This document shows positions 12,601 to 27,600 of a stretch of 64,000 bases of DNA, in pieces. A model generated the notes under the pieces. The model worked only from the letters and a program-made list of their open reading frames with translations, was not told where the DNA came from and made no database searches. This stretch comes from Lepisosteus oculatus (lineage: Eukaryota > Chordata > Actinopteri > Semionotiformes > Lepisosteidae), in NCBI RefSeq assembly GCF_040954835.1, contig NC_090712.1, positions 8,441,284 through 8,505,283 of the forward strand. Reading direction: 5' to 3'. The position numbers and the translations under genes were made by a program. The first letter of the stretch is position 1. The number at the start of each line of letters is the position of its first letter.

Positions 12601-15600
12601 ACCTGCTGACAGAAAAATGAGCAGCTTCGTGATCTCCTAAACAATATGTAAAACACAAAAAAGCCTAAGATGTCATCTTAGGTGCAGGTTTAGAAACGTA
12701 GCTAATGAAGCAAAAGCAAAAAATAAAACAATAAGGTACAACAACATTGAGGGCAGGGTCTTGAGATCATTAGCAATTCTCTTGTTGACCTCCACCTTCT
12801 AAGGGTCTGAGATCCTACTTTTACCTTAAAAATATAAAATTCATTGAGAGAGGCATCTTTTCCTCCTGATCATTCCTCCACTCACACCGTCGGGTATTAC
12901 CCATTTCAAAGCTGACACTAAAGTACACTAGTTCTTCTGCTTTCAAAATTCAAAGAATTCTGTTTAATGGATGAGGCCTTAAATACAACTTCAGGTCAGG
13001 TTAGCTCGTTTCAGTTTAATTGGGAACAGGCCACAGCATTTACACATCACTACTGTACATCACATCTAACATCACAACTATGAAACTCACTTAAGTAATA
13101 AGTAATATACAGTATCAATAGAATGGGGACAGTTTGTGGTCTCATCATAGAATCTTGCAGATCTTAATTCCGAATTACTTATAGGTGTGTTGACTGTTGT
13201 GCCAGGTTAGGCTACACTTTGAATACTGAATGCAATAGGTCTGTGCAGTAAATTCCAATCCCAATTTTGAAGCTTTGAAAATATGCACTAGCACATAATA
13301 ATGCATGACCTTTTCCTCACCTGTAACAATCTGTTCCATATGGACATTCTGGCCGGCAATCACTCACATCATCACTCACTGCCGACTTTTCCTCATAATC
13401 GCTATCTCCCGGATGGCTGAATTCCTGAAAATGCACTGGATTTTTCCTAAAAAGAGGAAATAAAAAGACTCATGGCTGGCTTCAATCTGATCTGGAAATG
13501 TAATTTTCCAGCAAGAAATCGGTTTGGTTTGGTGATGCTTACATGACAAACTGGCTCACTGTCTGAACAGTTCATTGTTAATTATTGTAGAACAATCTGC
13601 GTTTGCTGTATTGCTTAGTGCCCCAGTAACACAAGTTTTTAAGAGGGAAGTAACTGAAATCTTCAGACAAAACGTGCTGTTGTTTGTGTTGTCAGTGGTC
13701 CAGTCTATTGCCCCTATAGTTTAATTGGAAGATGAGATGGTCTGTGTATTGGGAAATTGACTTCCACGTTTTTTGAATGAGGCTGGTTTCAAATATAAGA
13801 ATTAAACCAGAGAATCAGAATAATACAATAATGAGATAGGTGATAGTTCCACATTTTGAGCCTCCTCTTTTTGCATGAGTGCTCTTCTCTACATCTTATA
13901 TTATTAATTTGTGTGTTAATGGCACACAAAGAATTCCAAATAGTGAATTTTGTGTATTGATATCTACACAAAGGCTTCCATGGCTATTGATGTCAAAGTT
14001 GCATTTAATCATTTAATTCCTTACCTCCCACCGTGTTGTGTGCAAAATGTATTTTTATAATTTTTGAATTGTCTTCTTTACTCATGCCTCTTTTCCAACA
14101 TGAATGAAAGATGTCTGTAACAATTTTGGCTAGGGTAAAAATTGTTGAACGCTGCAGAAATTATAACATTATATTTAAATTTCTCCCTCAGTACATCTTT
14201 ACAAAAACATTTAAAGAAAAGGAGCAATATTCTTTTAAAATTCCAATAAGATTCATAGCTTTGTAAAAGCCACAATGGGTTAGCAATGTTAATGAAGGTT
14301 AAGGTAATGTTAATAAAATGTAATAAAAATTGATATGGTGCATGAATTGCTTCCTATGATATTTCATTCCACAATTCTATGTATGCTGTGGTATTTATCT
14401 ATTGCTTTACCACAATATGTTGGTATTTTTTTTATTCATTCATCTGCAGCTATTTTATATGACGAATATTTCAACAGAACAGGCTGAACAGCCTATGCCT
14501 TTTAACACATCTGTTATTTTTCTGTAATAACCACAGAAATGTACATCATACAGAGAAAACTGGAAATGAAAACTTTCAAGCTAATTTAAAAGGATGTTCC
14601 ACAGATTAAAATTACATTTCCATTTCATACTTTGTGTGCTGATCTCCTTACAAGATTAAAAATAAAACCAAACTATAAATAAGTACTTTTCTCTCCTATA
14701 ATAATAAATTACATTCATAGTATGTGACAAATTTAACAATAAAGTTGTTTCTACAAGCAAGAAACAGTTACATGAAGTTGTTATTTGATAAAATTCTGTG
14801 CTCTGGATTGTACAATTTGGTGTGAAGAGCAATAACTAAAAGAAGCATAGCAGCCTTCAGAAATAGAAACAAAATCCCATTTTAAAATATTTATGGGCTC
14901 TTAAGAGTTCTGTATTTAGAATATTTTAAAGCAAACCTTGGCTTTGATTTTAAATGTAGTCATAGATTTTCTTAAGCATGGAAACTTTTCTCCATTTTCT
15001 ACAGTTAGTGTAACATAATATTCTTAAAAATCCTGACAGTGAAGCTAAACAACAGGGAGGCTGTCATCTGCACATGATTTTCAGGCTGTATGACACAACC
15101 AGAAGGACTCTGCCTTTAATGTAAGTTTATATAGTGTTTTTTAAACATACATGGGCACTTAGACTTTCACTCAAACTAAACTCTCAAACACTCTGCCTGC
15201 TATCAAGCTTGGGTTGTGATCATGGAAACTTAGGAAAGTGTTTTGTGAAATGAGTCTTGCATATCTTTTTCATAGCTGTCCAAATGAGAAGCACATGCTG
15301 AAATCTTATTCTGTATCCGGACTGATGAGAAAATGTGTTGACTCATTTGTTTACTGTTTTTATTTTTCTGATGCAGGGTATCAGATGGGTTAAACTGAAT
15401 GAGTTTTAACTGTGATTAAACAAAAGGAACGTCAAATGTCTCCAGCTTTTGAAAGCTGCCATTTACCTGTAACAATTTGTTCCGTACATACAGGGGTTTC
15501 TAGGCTGTTTTCTGCTGGTCCCGGCCATCATAGGGCTTGCACTCCCAGATGAGCCTGTAGCTTTGGGAAGAGTTCCCTGGCCTTTGCGTTGTAGTGGTCT

Positions 15601-18600
15601 CTGAGATGGGCCTTCCTTCTCTTCGCTGTCACTCAGGTCCACTTCTCTAGACTTGGAATGAGGATCGGACTTGCCAGCTGGCACATGGCGCAGCTCCTCG
15701 TCGTCGCTGAGCCTCCCACTGACCTTGTCCGACTCTTCAATGTGCTCATCCTCTCGTCGGATTCTGCCGTTATCCGCCGCAGAAGAGGTAGCCTGTGGAT
15801 ACAAATGTGCTTCTGATTACAAACTGTTCTTTCAGTGGCTTAAAGAAAGAAGCTCTCAGATCTGCCTCAAATGCAAATGGCATTGGTAGCCTTTAGGATT
15901 ACCACTGTCAGGCAGTATACGAGTTCATATACAGTATGACTCTCACTCCAGTGGGGAGACTGACCTTTTCTTGTTCAGCTATAGGTCTGTTTATATATCT
16001 GGGCACCTCTATTATAAATGCAATAAGCTAAAGTCTCGGACGTATGCCTATTATGCCTCCATCAAGAACTCCAGGTGTTCCAGAGATATCTGGAGAGAAA
16101 ACAAAACTGACTGCCTAAAAATATTTATGACCTTACAGAATTTCTTTTTGTGGCTGGTGCTGTTGGATAGATATTACAAAATGGACAGTGTAGCTACACA
16201 GAGATCTAATCTTCAGTTTAAGAATTTTATGACATAGGTCCTCAATATGCCTTATCTACACCTTTTTATAACAATGCACAGTCATTAATGATATGCTTGC
16301 TTTTTAATAAAAGGGAGATAACACAATAACTTTATATTGCTGGAGATGCATTTAGCACAGCAAATTGATAAAGTGATTTTCAAGCCAAATGCACATAGCC
16401 ATACTTGCATCTGCAGATACCAAATAAGTAAAAAGAAAATTGTATAATCCGAAATTGCTAATGAAGCAGGGCTCTTCTAGATTAAGCACAAAAACACATA
16501 ACAGACAGCAAAAAATCACTTTTAGATCAAACTGAATGTCATTATGGGGCATGGATTCAGTTTTTGAAGTAGTATATTATTCATCTATCCTCAATTTCAA
16601 AAGAGGCAGTCTGGAGTCCTTCCCCTTTGCAGGGGGGAAAAAAGATTAAATGTTTCTGAAGGTTGTAGTCATATGAAAAGGAAATAACTTTAACCAGAAT
16701 GCAGAACTGTTGCTTTTTAGATGGTCTGTTTCAAATCATAGACTCCTGCAGGCAAAGAACAGCCTAATTTGGGGATGAGAAAACATTAATCTTTTTAGTT
16801 TGTTGTTTTAGTACTTGACCAATTGCATTAAGCTCGGGCCAGTGTGCTCTTGTTTTGTTAAGAATTGAGCGTGGTCACAGCTGAGTAATGGATTGTCTCA
16901 GATATCAGCATAGCGGCCATTCTAATAATGTAAGTAACGCAATGAGTTAAATGAGCTTCATAAAGGTACCAGGATTATTATGCATCGTGCAGAACAATTC
17001 AGCAGGAGTTATTACACAGGTCTTTTGGATCAATACATTTGACATGATTAAAAAATAAAAAATGTACACACACTACACAAATTAACTTTGTTGACACAAA
17101 TGCTGGAAAGTTATACTTGATATATTATTTAACTTTTAAAAAAATGTAAATGAATTAACATATAATCCCGACCCATAAAAGAAAGCCACTTTGGATGTTT
17201 GGAAGCTGGGTAGACACCCGTTATGAACTGGACGTATAAATGCATCTTGACAGCTGTTTGAAATGTAATAGCCTTCAAACGCCTCATTAATAGGTTTCTA
17301 ACGCTTTCCCTGCAGTTATCAGTTTGAATTAGGGGGCTTCATGACAGGTAACACAAAAGACGATGATGAACCCTGTTAGTTTTAAAATACCATTTCAAAT
17401 GTAAGCACAGAAAAATTAAAGGTGGACAGAAAAACAACCACAGGCTTACAATCAATCATATACTGTAATTGTACTATTGGAGTGAAAACACTCAATTGAG
17501 CTGAGGGCTATTTCTGGGTATATCAATGAAATGGTTTTGCTCTAAATGACACTGCAGCTGCAGGTTGTTTTGTGATTTACAACAGAATACGATCTATGAA
17601 GCATCATGTCTCCAGTTACAGTACAACAAACCAGGCCTTTGTGGTTACAGGCACTGCTGTCAAATTAATCTGACTGACACTGAAAGCTATAGCTAAGAGA
17701 ATCTTACATGGACTGACTTCAGTCATTCTTGCAGAATCATCTTTTATAAGTTTTACACTCTACAAAAATAAATTAAGTTGCAGCTTCCTGGTGCAGCTGT
17801 TTTCTTTTTCTCTAATTTTACACAATGAAAATAAAGAAGAAAAGAGTATTGTGTCATTAAAAATAGTTCTGTGGTTTATCTTAAATATGATTGTAGGATG
17901 GAAACCAAGTCTGAACCTTTAACCTACAGTAGACTAAAAATACTACTATTGTACAAGGCTTAAGCATCTCACTGTTAACAAGATAAATTCCATTCAACAG
18001 ATAGGACCACTTTACATTCTCACTTATATTTATGTCTCTATTGACCCATAAACCCTTTACACAACGTGGATTAGAGCAGGTAGAGAAAGGGCATTATTGA
18101 TATTACTCCACAAGTGCCATAATAATCAAACAATACCCACCCTGTCCTTTGGGGTCAACCACAGGATGGTTTGACAGTGTTAAAGCAGAATATTGTTTGA
18201 ACATCAGGATTGTGTTCACTTCTCAGATGGTTTTATGTAAAAATCAAAACAGCAAAAACATGTGGAACCTGGACCCACCGCCCAAAGGAACCAAGTCTGT
18301 CAGTCTGTACTTGTCACAGCTGCAAATCAGAGATTACTCTGGCTTTTGACTGGCTCTTCATTATACAAATCATAATGCTAATGACTTTGTTCAAAGGAGA
18401 AGATATCTAGTTCACACATTCAAAATGCACCTTTGAAGCTGAAGAATAAATTTACTAAGCCTGATAAATCAAATTTAGAAAATGTAAATTTGGGTTTTTA
18501 TTTTCGCACTTCACAGAACATAACAGGGGCAAAAGGATGGGAGAATGTGACAGTTTATTTAGCACACATAGGGGTTATGGCCAGTTTTCATTTTAATAGT

Positions 18601-21600
18601 CTCCTCATTGATATTTGGAGTGCATGTAAATTTCATTTTAGATGATTACTATATTTTCTCATTATTTCCAAAGGTTGTATCAAAGTTCTTCTACGAATAT
18701 AGACACATACTGAATGACTGAAAGACATAGCTCTTTTGCAGGAATGTACAAATATACTGAACCAGTGAAATACCTGGCATTTCTCTCCCTGTACTTCCTC
18801 ACACTTCTTCCTCTTTGGCTTCCTGCCAGGTGATGCCGGTCTTGTATCAGTCTCTTCTATGCCCTTAGAAGATGTCAGTTGACTCCGACTTCCAGTGCCT
18901 TTCGACTGTTCAGGGCTTAGTTTGCTTCTACCTTGTTTTTCTCCTCCTAAAAAGAAGGGAAGAGACTTTTGTTTGTATTAAACCCTACACATGAAACAGA
19001 GTCAGCTTGTGTTGACCATTAAACTACCTTCAGTAGAGAGGCACTGCACCTGCTTTAAAGAACACACCAAGGATTATTTTCAGGGCACATTAAAGGTTGG
19101 ACTGACCAAGGAGATTCACCGTTTTCCATTTCAACATTGAAACATGCAGCATCACCTCAGAAAAAAATCAGTATTTGAAAAAGGAGTGAAAAGGAGGACA
19201 AAGAAGGGCTGTTCTTTGAAAGGTAGTTGAGACAGGCCTCAGAGTGTAGGAATTGAAGAGGTCAAGAGATGTTGGGCAGCAATGCAATTTAGTCAAAATG
19301 CAAGTGGAAGAATGAGGTTCACTTTTGCCCAAAGAAGGAACATAAATTCTGATAATGCAGATGAAGTGGTTATATGACTCAGAAAGAGGCATTAATCTTG
19401 TTTGTGGCTTATAAAGTTCAGTTTTACGAAACATTATACTACACAACCCCACCAATCATGTCTTTTAATGTAATTAAGACATCTGTTATTTTTCAAATGT
19501 GCAAGTAAATATTTCTTGTTGCCCTGGCAACAAAATCTAAAGACTTAAGATAAAAAACCTTCATAATTTATTTAGAAAAGTCCATTATGAAACATGTCAA
19601 TGAATTACAAGATAATTATAGTTTAGAAGGATTTCACAATTCATTTTGTTTTAACAAGGTGTGTTTTGTGCCCTATTTGAAACACAAGAACATCAAAAAT
19701 ATTGAAATTCAAGCTTTTTAAATGTCACACTTTGTGACTTCCCACCTTCACTAAAAAACTTGATCCTTTCTTAACCATAATGTAGGGCGATGGAATGTGC
19801 ATTTCAAGTGACTAAAGCAGGAGATTTCTACTGAAGATTACTGTCAAATGAACTGGTAGAAATGTTAATTCCTAGTTGGAAAGCAAATGCAAAAAGGTCT
19901 CCAAAATCTGACAGAGAAAACTAAATCAGTCCTGCTAGCTGTTTACACTCTGTTGCCCTTTTAAATAAAACCACGTTATCCATCCTTGTGTCCTACACTG
20001 CCCACCAAACCTAACACCTTTTTTTACTTTTCAGTTCACAGTGGCCTTGACAAAACAAAAGTGTTAGCTATCCAGACAGTAATCAGAAAAAAATATATAA
20101 TATTTTTTTTATCCTAAGAAGTTAAATATTAAATCCTGTGTGAGTCAATTGTAATACTAACGTCAAACTGATAAAAGCTCCCCTTGAGTGTTTCCTCTAG
20201 TGAAGTTTTTCAAAAGCCAACAAGTATTAAACAGATAACCATAGAAAGCTTCTGATTCTTTCACTAAGAGCAGCTCGAAGGAAACACAAACATCTAAGGA
20301 TGTTTGTGCAAAGCCTGAAACTATTAGTCATACTACAGAACGTCAGCTGTAGGTAAGAAGTGTTCTTTCAAGGATGGGAAGCTACAAATATAGCATACTC
20401 ATTATCAATATCTTGCACCCTATTCTGTACATTCATTAACAGAGCTTTTATTTTTGGCAAGGCATTCATCTTGTCTCTGGCTTGCTGTGTTAATGAATGG
20501 TTTAGTCACCAAGCAAGTACACAAGGATTGTGCCAACCACGCATTTTGCTAATGTGCTTTACAAACAGCCTAAATGGCTAATCAATCACAATGCAGTTTT
20601 GTACTGTATTAAAGGTAAGAAAGAATATTGCTGCCTTCAATTGTGAAAAGCAGCTGAGCACAACTTTCACCTCAGTGACAGTCCCTTCAAAGGAGTACCC
20701 TGTTTCATTAATCTATTAAGACCTCCATTAACACAAGGTTTAACAAAAAAGAACAATGAAATCACCATATTGCAGTTTTTGGGGGATAACAAACCCAAAC
20801 AGTAGTATAAACATGATTATTACATTTTAGATTCATGACATTGTATTCCACCCCAAACAAGCTGTTATTGAGGCTAGCGTAAACTATCATGCAATCCATT
20901 CAGAATACAGAAGAAATTACTCCATAGACAATAGGACAACACAATTTCTGTGGCAGACTTAAATAGATCTGATATAATTTAAATCAGCTAAAATCCTTCC
21001 ACACGAAATTGGAAATATGAAGTTAAAGATCCAATTTACAAAGCACAACAGAACAATTTAGTTTAAATATGGAGTGTGAGAATCAAAGATGGAATTTGTA
21101 ACAGAAGAATACAAAGTGAAAATTTTAGATCCTGGAAAGTAATTGTCCAAAAGGAATCATAACATTAAAACTATGAGATCTCAATTAGTCTCCTCTTCCA
21201 TTGAATAGAGTATTACTAAGAATATTTCTACTAAAATAACGTTTAACTGTTTAAATTTTTCTTAGATGTCTACAAGAAGTCAAGCTAATGGGAATCCATT
21301 CTGGAAAGAAATGAATCTATTAATTGATTCAAAACATCAGTCCATTCTAAATATAAACATCTAAAATAAAACATCTCAGATCTTGATAGATTATTAGGCA
21401 TTCTCATGGTTAAAATTCAACACCTTGTAAAAGCCCTCAGATTTAGGACTCAGTAAGACTGAATTTCAGGAATATTATTTCAGGAAAACTAGGATACAGT
21501 CAACTAATGCAACAAACATTGACATGCAAAAAAAGAGAACACAAAGAAGGCCAAACAAAGAACATGTTGTGAGTCCATACTGGATAAATGGAAAAGGGCA

Positions 21601-24600
21601 GTGTGATGGATACTGATGTGAAATATAAAAAGCATGCATACTGTACATTGACTCTGTTCTGTCCCTGTATACAGTATGCTATGTGCTGTATATTTGAATT
21701 ACTGCACGGTATCTTACAGATGTATAGAAGCAGTTTTATTCCTGAGCTTTAACCTACAAAATCAATTACTAAAAGATCACATGTAAAATGTTATTTTAAT
21801 TCAGTTTATGTTCAAATTAACCTAAACAGGTGCAAAAATCAATGGCAAATAAAGGTCATATAGCAGAGATGTAATAGAACATGGTTTAAATGAATGAACA
21901 AGCCATCGCTAAATTGTCCAATTAAACATAGATAGAGGTTAAAAGATTTGCGCCTCCTTTGCCACCTTAATTCCTCACAAAAGATATATTATCTTATTAA
22001 GAACTCAATCGTAAAATGCCACAGAATGACTGACCTCTGTTTGCACATGGATTCTCCCTTTGTTGTGGTAACATCAAAACCTATTACAATAAATTAATCA
22101 CACTTGCACCAATGCTGGACAGTCATTTTGTATTGTTCTTCTCCACCGATCTTTAAATGAAATATTCCTCTAACAAAGGAATTATTAACTCATATGCTTC
22201 AAACACATTTCATAATTACATTTCCACCTGGGGAAATTTTACCACATGTATTCTATTAACATCCTTCTGGATGGGATAGGGGTTTAGGTCACGCACAGGC
22301 AGGAACAGTACAGACACATCCCCAGGGCTGGATGTTATTAGTTCATTATTTCTGATCAGTCAAAGCTTGGGCAGATGATACAAGCTTCCAAACCACGTAA
22401 CTCCAACAAATGAGTCTAATCAGGAAAACAAAGATTAACCACTATGTAGCAGGTTTTGTTCTAGTTACAAATGGCAGTCAGAACTGCTTGTTCAGTCAAA
22501 CAGCGACTACAGTACAGCATTGACTGCAGAGTAATAGTACATTTCTGTCAGTGTTCATCTTTAACAAACCCATGCCAAATGATCCTGCATACGAATATGT
22601 AGAAAATAAATAAAATGGAAATTTAAAACAGACTAATCACGTGCCATGTTTTAATTTAAAGCGCTAAAATACAACATTCAAGATTATAATAAAATTGTTT
22701 ATACTGGTGCACAGAATTATTGCATCACTCAGATGCAAAATATTGAATTAAATACATTAACCATACAGTAGCTCTCAAATCAAATCCCACAAAATATGGA
22801 CAAAGAACTGTTATGATTTTTTATAAAAAATGTGAGACACGGGCAAAATGAAAAACCTTAAAAACATAGTATCGAGTATGTTCTCCCTCAACATTAACAC
22901 AATCCAGGCAGCACTAATCCTGAAGTCTGATCATTAAAAACATTGTTGTCCTTTTTCTGCATTTAGCCTATCTTTAGTTTAGCAGCATTGTGGATTTAAG
23001 TTTTAGCCAATCACTTTATAAAGCAGACCAGAGTTTGGTCACGTAACTGTCTCGGATGTCAGTTAGAGACCTGTACAACTCTTTGTAAATGTGTTTCAAG
23101 TTTCTGTCAGATATTTAATAATGGTATAATAGTCCTGGACCTGTGTAATGTCCCTCTGATTTCAGGACATTGTCTTAGAGTTTCCGATTTCATGGGATAC
23201 GTTTGCTGATTGCTGAAGCAGTGATACAGTATCACGTTAATCACATAGACAGCTGTCTTCATTACTCCAGCAGGACATGGTGGTATCTTTCTTGTGTTCT
23301 TGTGTTTACTTAAATCTCTGAAATTTCTGATTAGTTATTTATACAGAGTTTTAATCAGCTCATTTCAGGAATGTTAAGTCTTCGAAAAATCAAACAAAAC
23401 TGGCTCAAGTTCTGCACTTGCATAACAATGCGAGGTGCTTAATCTTGTTATCCTAAGAAAAAAAATTGATTCAATCAACTACCGCATCGTCTCAGTATTT
23501 ACAATGCAAATTGCACTATGATGATGTGGCTAATGAGATTTTGAAGTAAAACGCAGACCATCGTGTTTTTGCTGTGCTTCAGTAGGTCCCTGTTCTAACC
23601 GCCAGTTTTCCCCGAAGCCAGTTAACCTACTAGTATGTCTTTGGACTGTGAGGGGGAACCAAGGCACAAACCCACACAAACATGCTTTGTTCTTTTTACA
23701 TTTTGCACTATGTGTTTACTTTAAAGCGGGGACAAAAGAAAAAGAGGCTATTCTTGAAAGTTTGTGAATTCTGTATAGAAAAAAAAAACACTGCGTTATT
23801 ATTCTTGCTCAATAAAGGATTATTGTCTTGGGATCAGTACAACTACTGTTATGATAAATGATCAACATGATTTTCTAAAAGTCTGCATCAAACGCTTCTG
23901 TTGTCTAAATCTCATGGATCAACTGCATCATTCTCATAATAATAATTATAATAATAATAATAAAGCATTCACCCTCTTTCAAAGAGCATCTGCTTCTGTT
24001 GTCTAAATCTCATGGATCAACTGCATCATTCTCATAATAATAATAATAATAATAATAAAGCATTCACCCTCTTTCAAAGAGCATCCTAATAGGCATTCTA
24101 ACAAGACAGTTATTTAAGTGCTACAATATTTAAGGTGCATTTAAATATAGTTTTCTTACCATTAGGTTTCCACCATTAACACAATGCACATTGAAAAGTT
24201 GAATTAAAATGTTTTTTTTTAATCCAAGGCTGCAGCTTTTCAGGTTTATTGCTTATGGGACTTTTCACTGTTGACACTGCTATAATCATAGATATTTAGA
24301 TGTCAAATAAACTGCCAAATGCTTGCTTGGCAGCAGAATTTTTATGATTGATGAAGAAATACTTATCCTGCTCTAGGCAAGAAGAAATCAAGATTGAAAT
24401 ATGACTGAAAAAAGTGGCAGCTGACTGAGCACTACACTGAACAACACAACAAGTGAAACATGACACTCGCCAAAACTTGGGAACAGTTCACACTGTCTGT
24501 GCGGACTGTTTCCATCATAACTGCAGAAACATCCAACAAAGAAACACTGCCAGTACTCAGTTGGTGAAATGAGATCTTTACATTGGACTGAGAAACAAGT

Positions 24601-27600
24601 TTCTTTTGGCCGCAGAACTCTTGTAGCCCCCAAATCCCCATTTACTTGTGCAATGAAGACAAAGAAATTACAGTTTCATGGTATAAACTAACTTCTGTAA
24701 AAATAGTTTTATTCAAACAACTTTCAGATAAGATTTTAAATAAAGGTCCTTATTGATTGGTCATTACAGATCTCACAGCATTGCTTTTTTTAAGAGCATG
24801 GGTGTTTTCGCTAAATTCTGAGTTTGCAAAATCGTGCCTCCCAGATAATTTTCATCCAATTTCTTGTAATTCTTCTACACACTGATCTGCTGTGTAGGGG
24901 GGCAGCTGGCACCAAGTAAATGCTGCACTTCAGCAGTGGACAAAGTGAGTCTATCCATGGTAAGATTCAAAGCCAGTTTTTAATTATGTCCACAGGACAT
25001 TAGTTAACCTACACATCAAAAAAGTAAGAAAATATGAACAAGTGCAGACAAGTGTAGTGTAGTGTAGTAAGTGTAGACATCACACTAAATGGCCCAATGG
25101 TGATATAAAGTGGGCCAGCGTGCACGGTTCACAGCCAGGTGAGGTTAGACTAGATAACATATGCTAAATCATCCTTGACTCAGGCGTCGACAGAGGTGTG
25201 CAAAAAAGAAGGATCTTTAAAACAAATTCTTCTGCTTTGGATTCACTCCTACTTAATCCTTACTTTCCTAAAACTCAAATTGCATGGTTATACTTGAATT
25301 TCAATCTCTCCCACTCATTCTTATTTACCATCTGTTGTGCGTTTTAGTGGCACAGTTCTAATGGAAAAGAAAGTGTTTGAAGGCTATGCAATCAATTTGA
25401 AATTCTATAGTACTACATCAAGGGAGTTAGAAAGCCATTAATCAAACTGAAATTATTCTAAGATCTTTCATACTAGCCTTTTCTTTTACAGTGGAGCAGA
25501 TGTTTCAATTTTTTTTATAATTGTTTGTATGTTTTGAGATAAACACTCATAAGAACCAAAACATTTAAAGATGACACTTTCACAGATTACCAAAGGGCAC
25601 CAGGAATGTTTTATTGGATGGTTTCTAACCCAATGTGATGTTTATTCTTAATGAAAAAAAACATTTAAAGGAGGACATAAATTGTTGTTTTTTAATTTTA
25701 CAAAACACACCAATAAAATCCACAGAATCCACCTGCTCTTCAAAAAACCTTTTAGAGAGCATTTGATTTCCTGTAACACTCCTGCTATGTAAAAAAAAAA
25801 AATCAAAATAAGCTTAGCAATCTGACGATTTTGAAAGTGTTATGATTGTACCTTTTATAGACTGTACAGTTAAAGGTACAGTTAAACACTGTTAGGGAGT
25901 TCTCTTGTCCGTAATTTAGATTGGGAAAAATTGCAACCACTTATTCTTATGTAAGCTTTTCACAATAATCAAGACATTCTAAGTGTGTTGCACCTGTTGG
26001 AGTCCCGGCCAACGACTCTAAACTATAATGCAACAAAATGAAGCACAGAGATCGGTTGCTTAAAGGGGAACGGTCGTGAACAAAAAAAATTAAATGACCG
26101 TATGGAAAAATATTATAAATTTTGAATTAAGCACAAAACGGTGAACTTTGTGAAAGTACTGTATGGTTGCGAATCCCTGGTCTCCCCATGGGTCAGAGCG
26201 AAAGTTCGCGAGAATTGCGCTGTGAAGTGGCCTTTCCCACTCACAAATCACCAGAATGACTAACGTCATCTGCTGTACGAGCGAATAAGTACAGGTTGTG
26301 CAGCAGACACTTCACCGCCGAAATGTTCCAACATGATCCACATGCAGAGTTAACAAGTAAGTAGTATTTGTCGGCAAAACCACCTTGAAGACCCTATTGG
26401 ATTAAAAGAGGTGTATTCACAAACCTGCTTGTTTACGATGAAATAAGGCCACTTCACATCACCGAAAGTCTTGTTGCTATGCCTACCCTGAAAATTAGTC
26501 TATTCTGTGATGTCATTTAGAGGTTTTATGAGGTACCGTACCTTGTTCCTTTATTATGGGTTGAAATGCTCTCACCAATGCTGATTTTTTCTAACCCCAA
26601 AATATAAACATAGCATTGCAGTTCCCCCTTAATTTATCATGACACCACACAAAAGCCTGATCAAAGAGTGAGGAGGCAGAAAAACAAGGAAAGCTCGCTA
26701 CTCTACCTGTAGACTTCAGGGTGCGCTGTGCTCCTGCAGCACCCTGCAACATCCACGCTGGCAGCACTCTCTTCCTCTGCATGCTTTTCCCCTCTTCAGT
26801 CCTGCCACCTTCCGCTGAACCACCCTGACAAAACACACCAACTTACACCCACGGCAACCAGCTGCAGGTCGCAGTCAGAACTTCGAAGGAAATCAATTGA
26901 ACAGGATTTAAATTTGCAATACCGCACCCCACATTTACTTTTTTCACAAGACACTGTCTGATTTTCAGAAGCATGATGATGTATACTGTTGAGCTGTGCA
27001 GCCCGTTTCGTCTATACGTTTGCAGACTATTGACATGGTCTAGACACTCTCCCCAAACTCTCCCACAAGTATCAGTGAAGGTCCAGAAATGGTTTTACTC
27101 ACAATGTTTTTCGAAGGAGGCACATCAGTCTTGGCTTTGCATTCCTTCTCTATGGAGCTTCCTGAAGTTTCTGGATATTCCTGGGTTAGCCCCAGAGTCT
27201 TGTCCCTCAAATCATTCCTTCTACCCTGAGCCCCTGGCTTTTCACCCACTCTTGGTGATAGAAGGGATGTTTCAGTAACGGATACATCATCATCATCATC
27301 ATCAGCCAAGGCCTGGCTGTTCCTAGGGGAAAAACAAACAAACATAAAAACACCTGCTTTTTAATTTAACTTAAACTAAACAAAACGTCATGCCTTTTAA
27401 TTTAAAGTGGCTTTTTTTGCATGCTTAGGAAGCCCATTGAATACAGTTTTTTGTTACCTTAATGCAGCAATGCAAGAGAGTTTACTTAGAACACAAAGCT
27501 GTGTGCCAATATACTTTACCATTAAGTTAAATGCCATTTGAAAGGTACTGAATATTCTACCAATTTCCTTTGCTTGTCCGCAAGTAAGAAATGCCCACAT

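Larger units (their letters stand above)
18947..26706 (-). other. APLF intron 5
   Basis: 7.8 kb intron. Contains a reverse fish-repeat fragment (23590-23685), a two-unit tandem duplication (23894-24085), a short GTGTA repeat (25051-25076) and a TTAA-flanked THAP-bearing transposon remnant (26064-26628). From 18947 to 23589 I see nothing beyond AT-rich unique-looking sequence. Confidence 0.75.
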
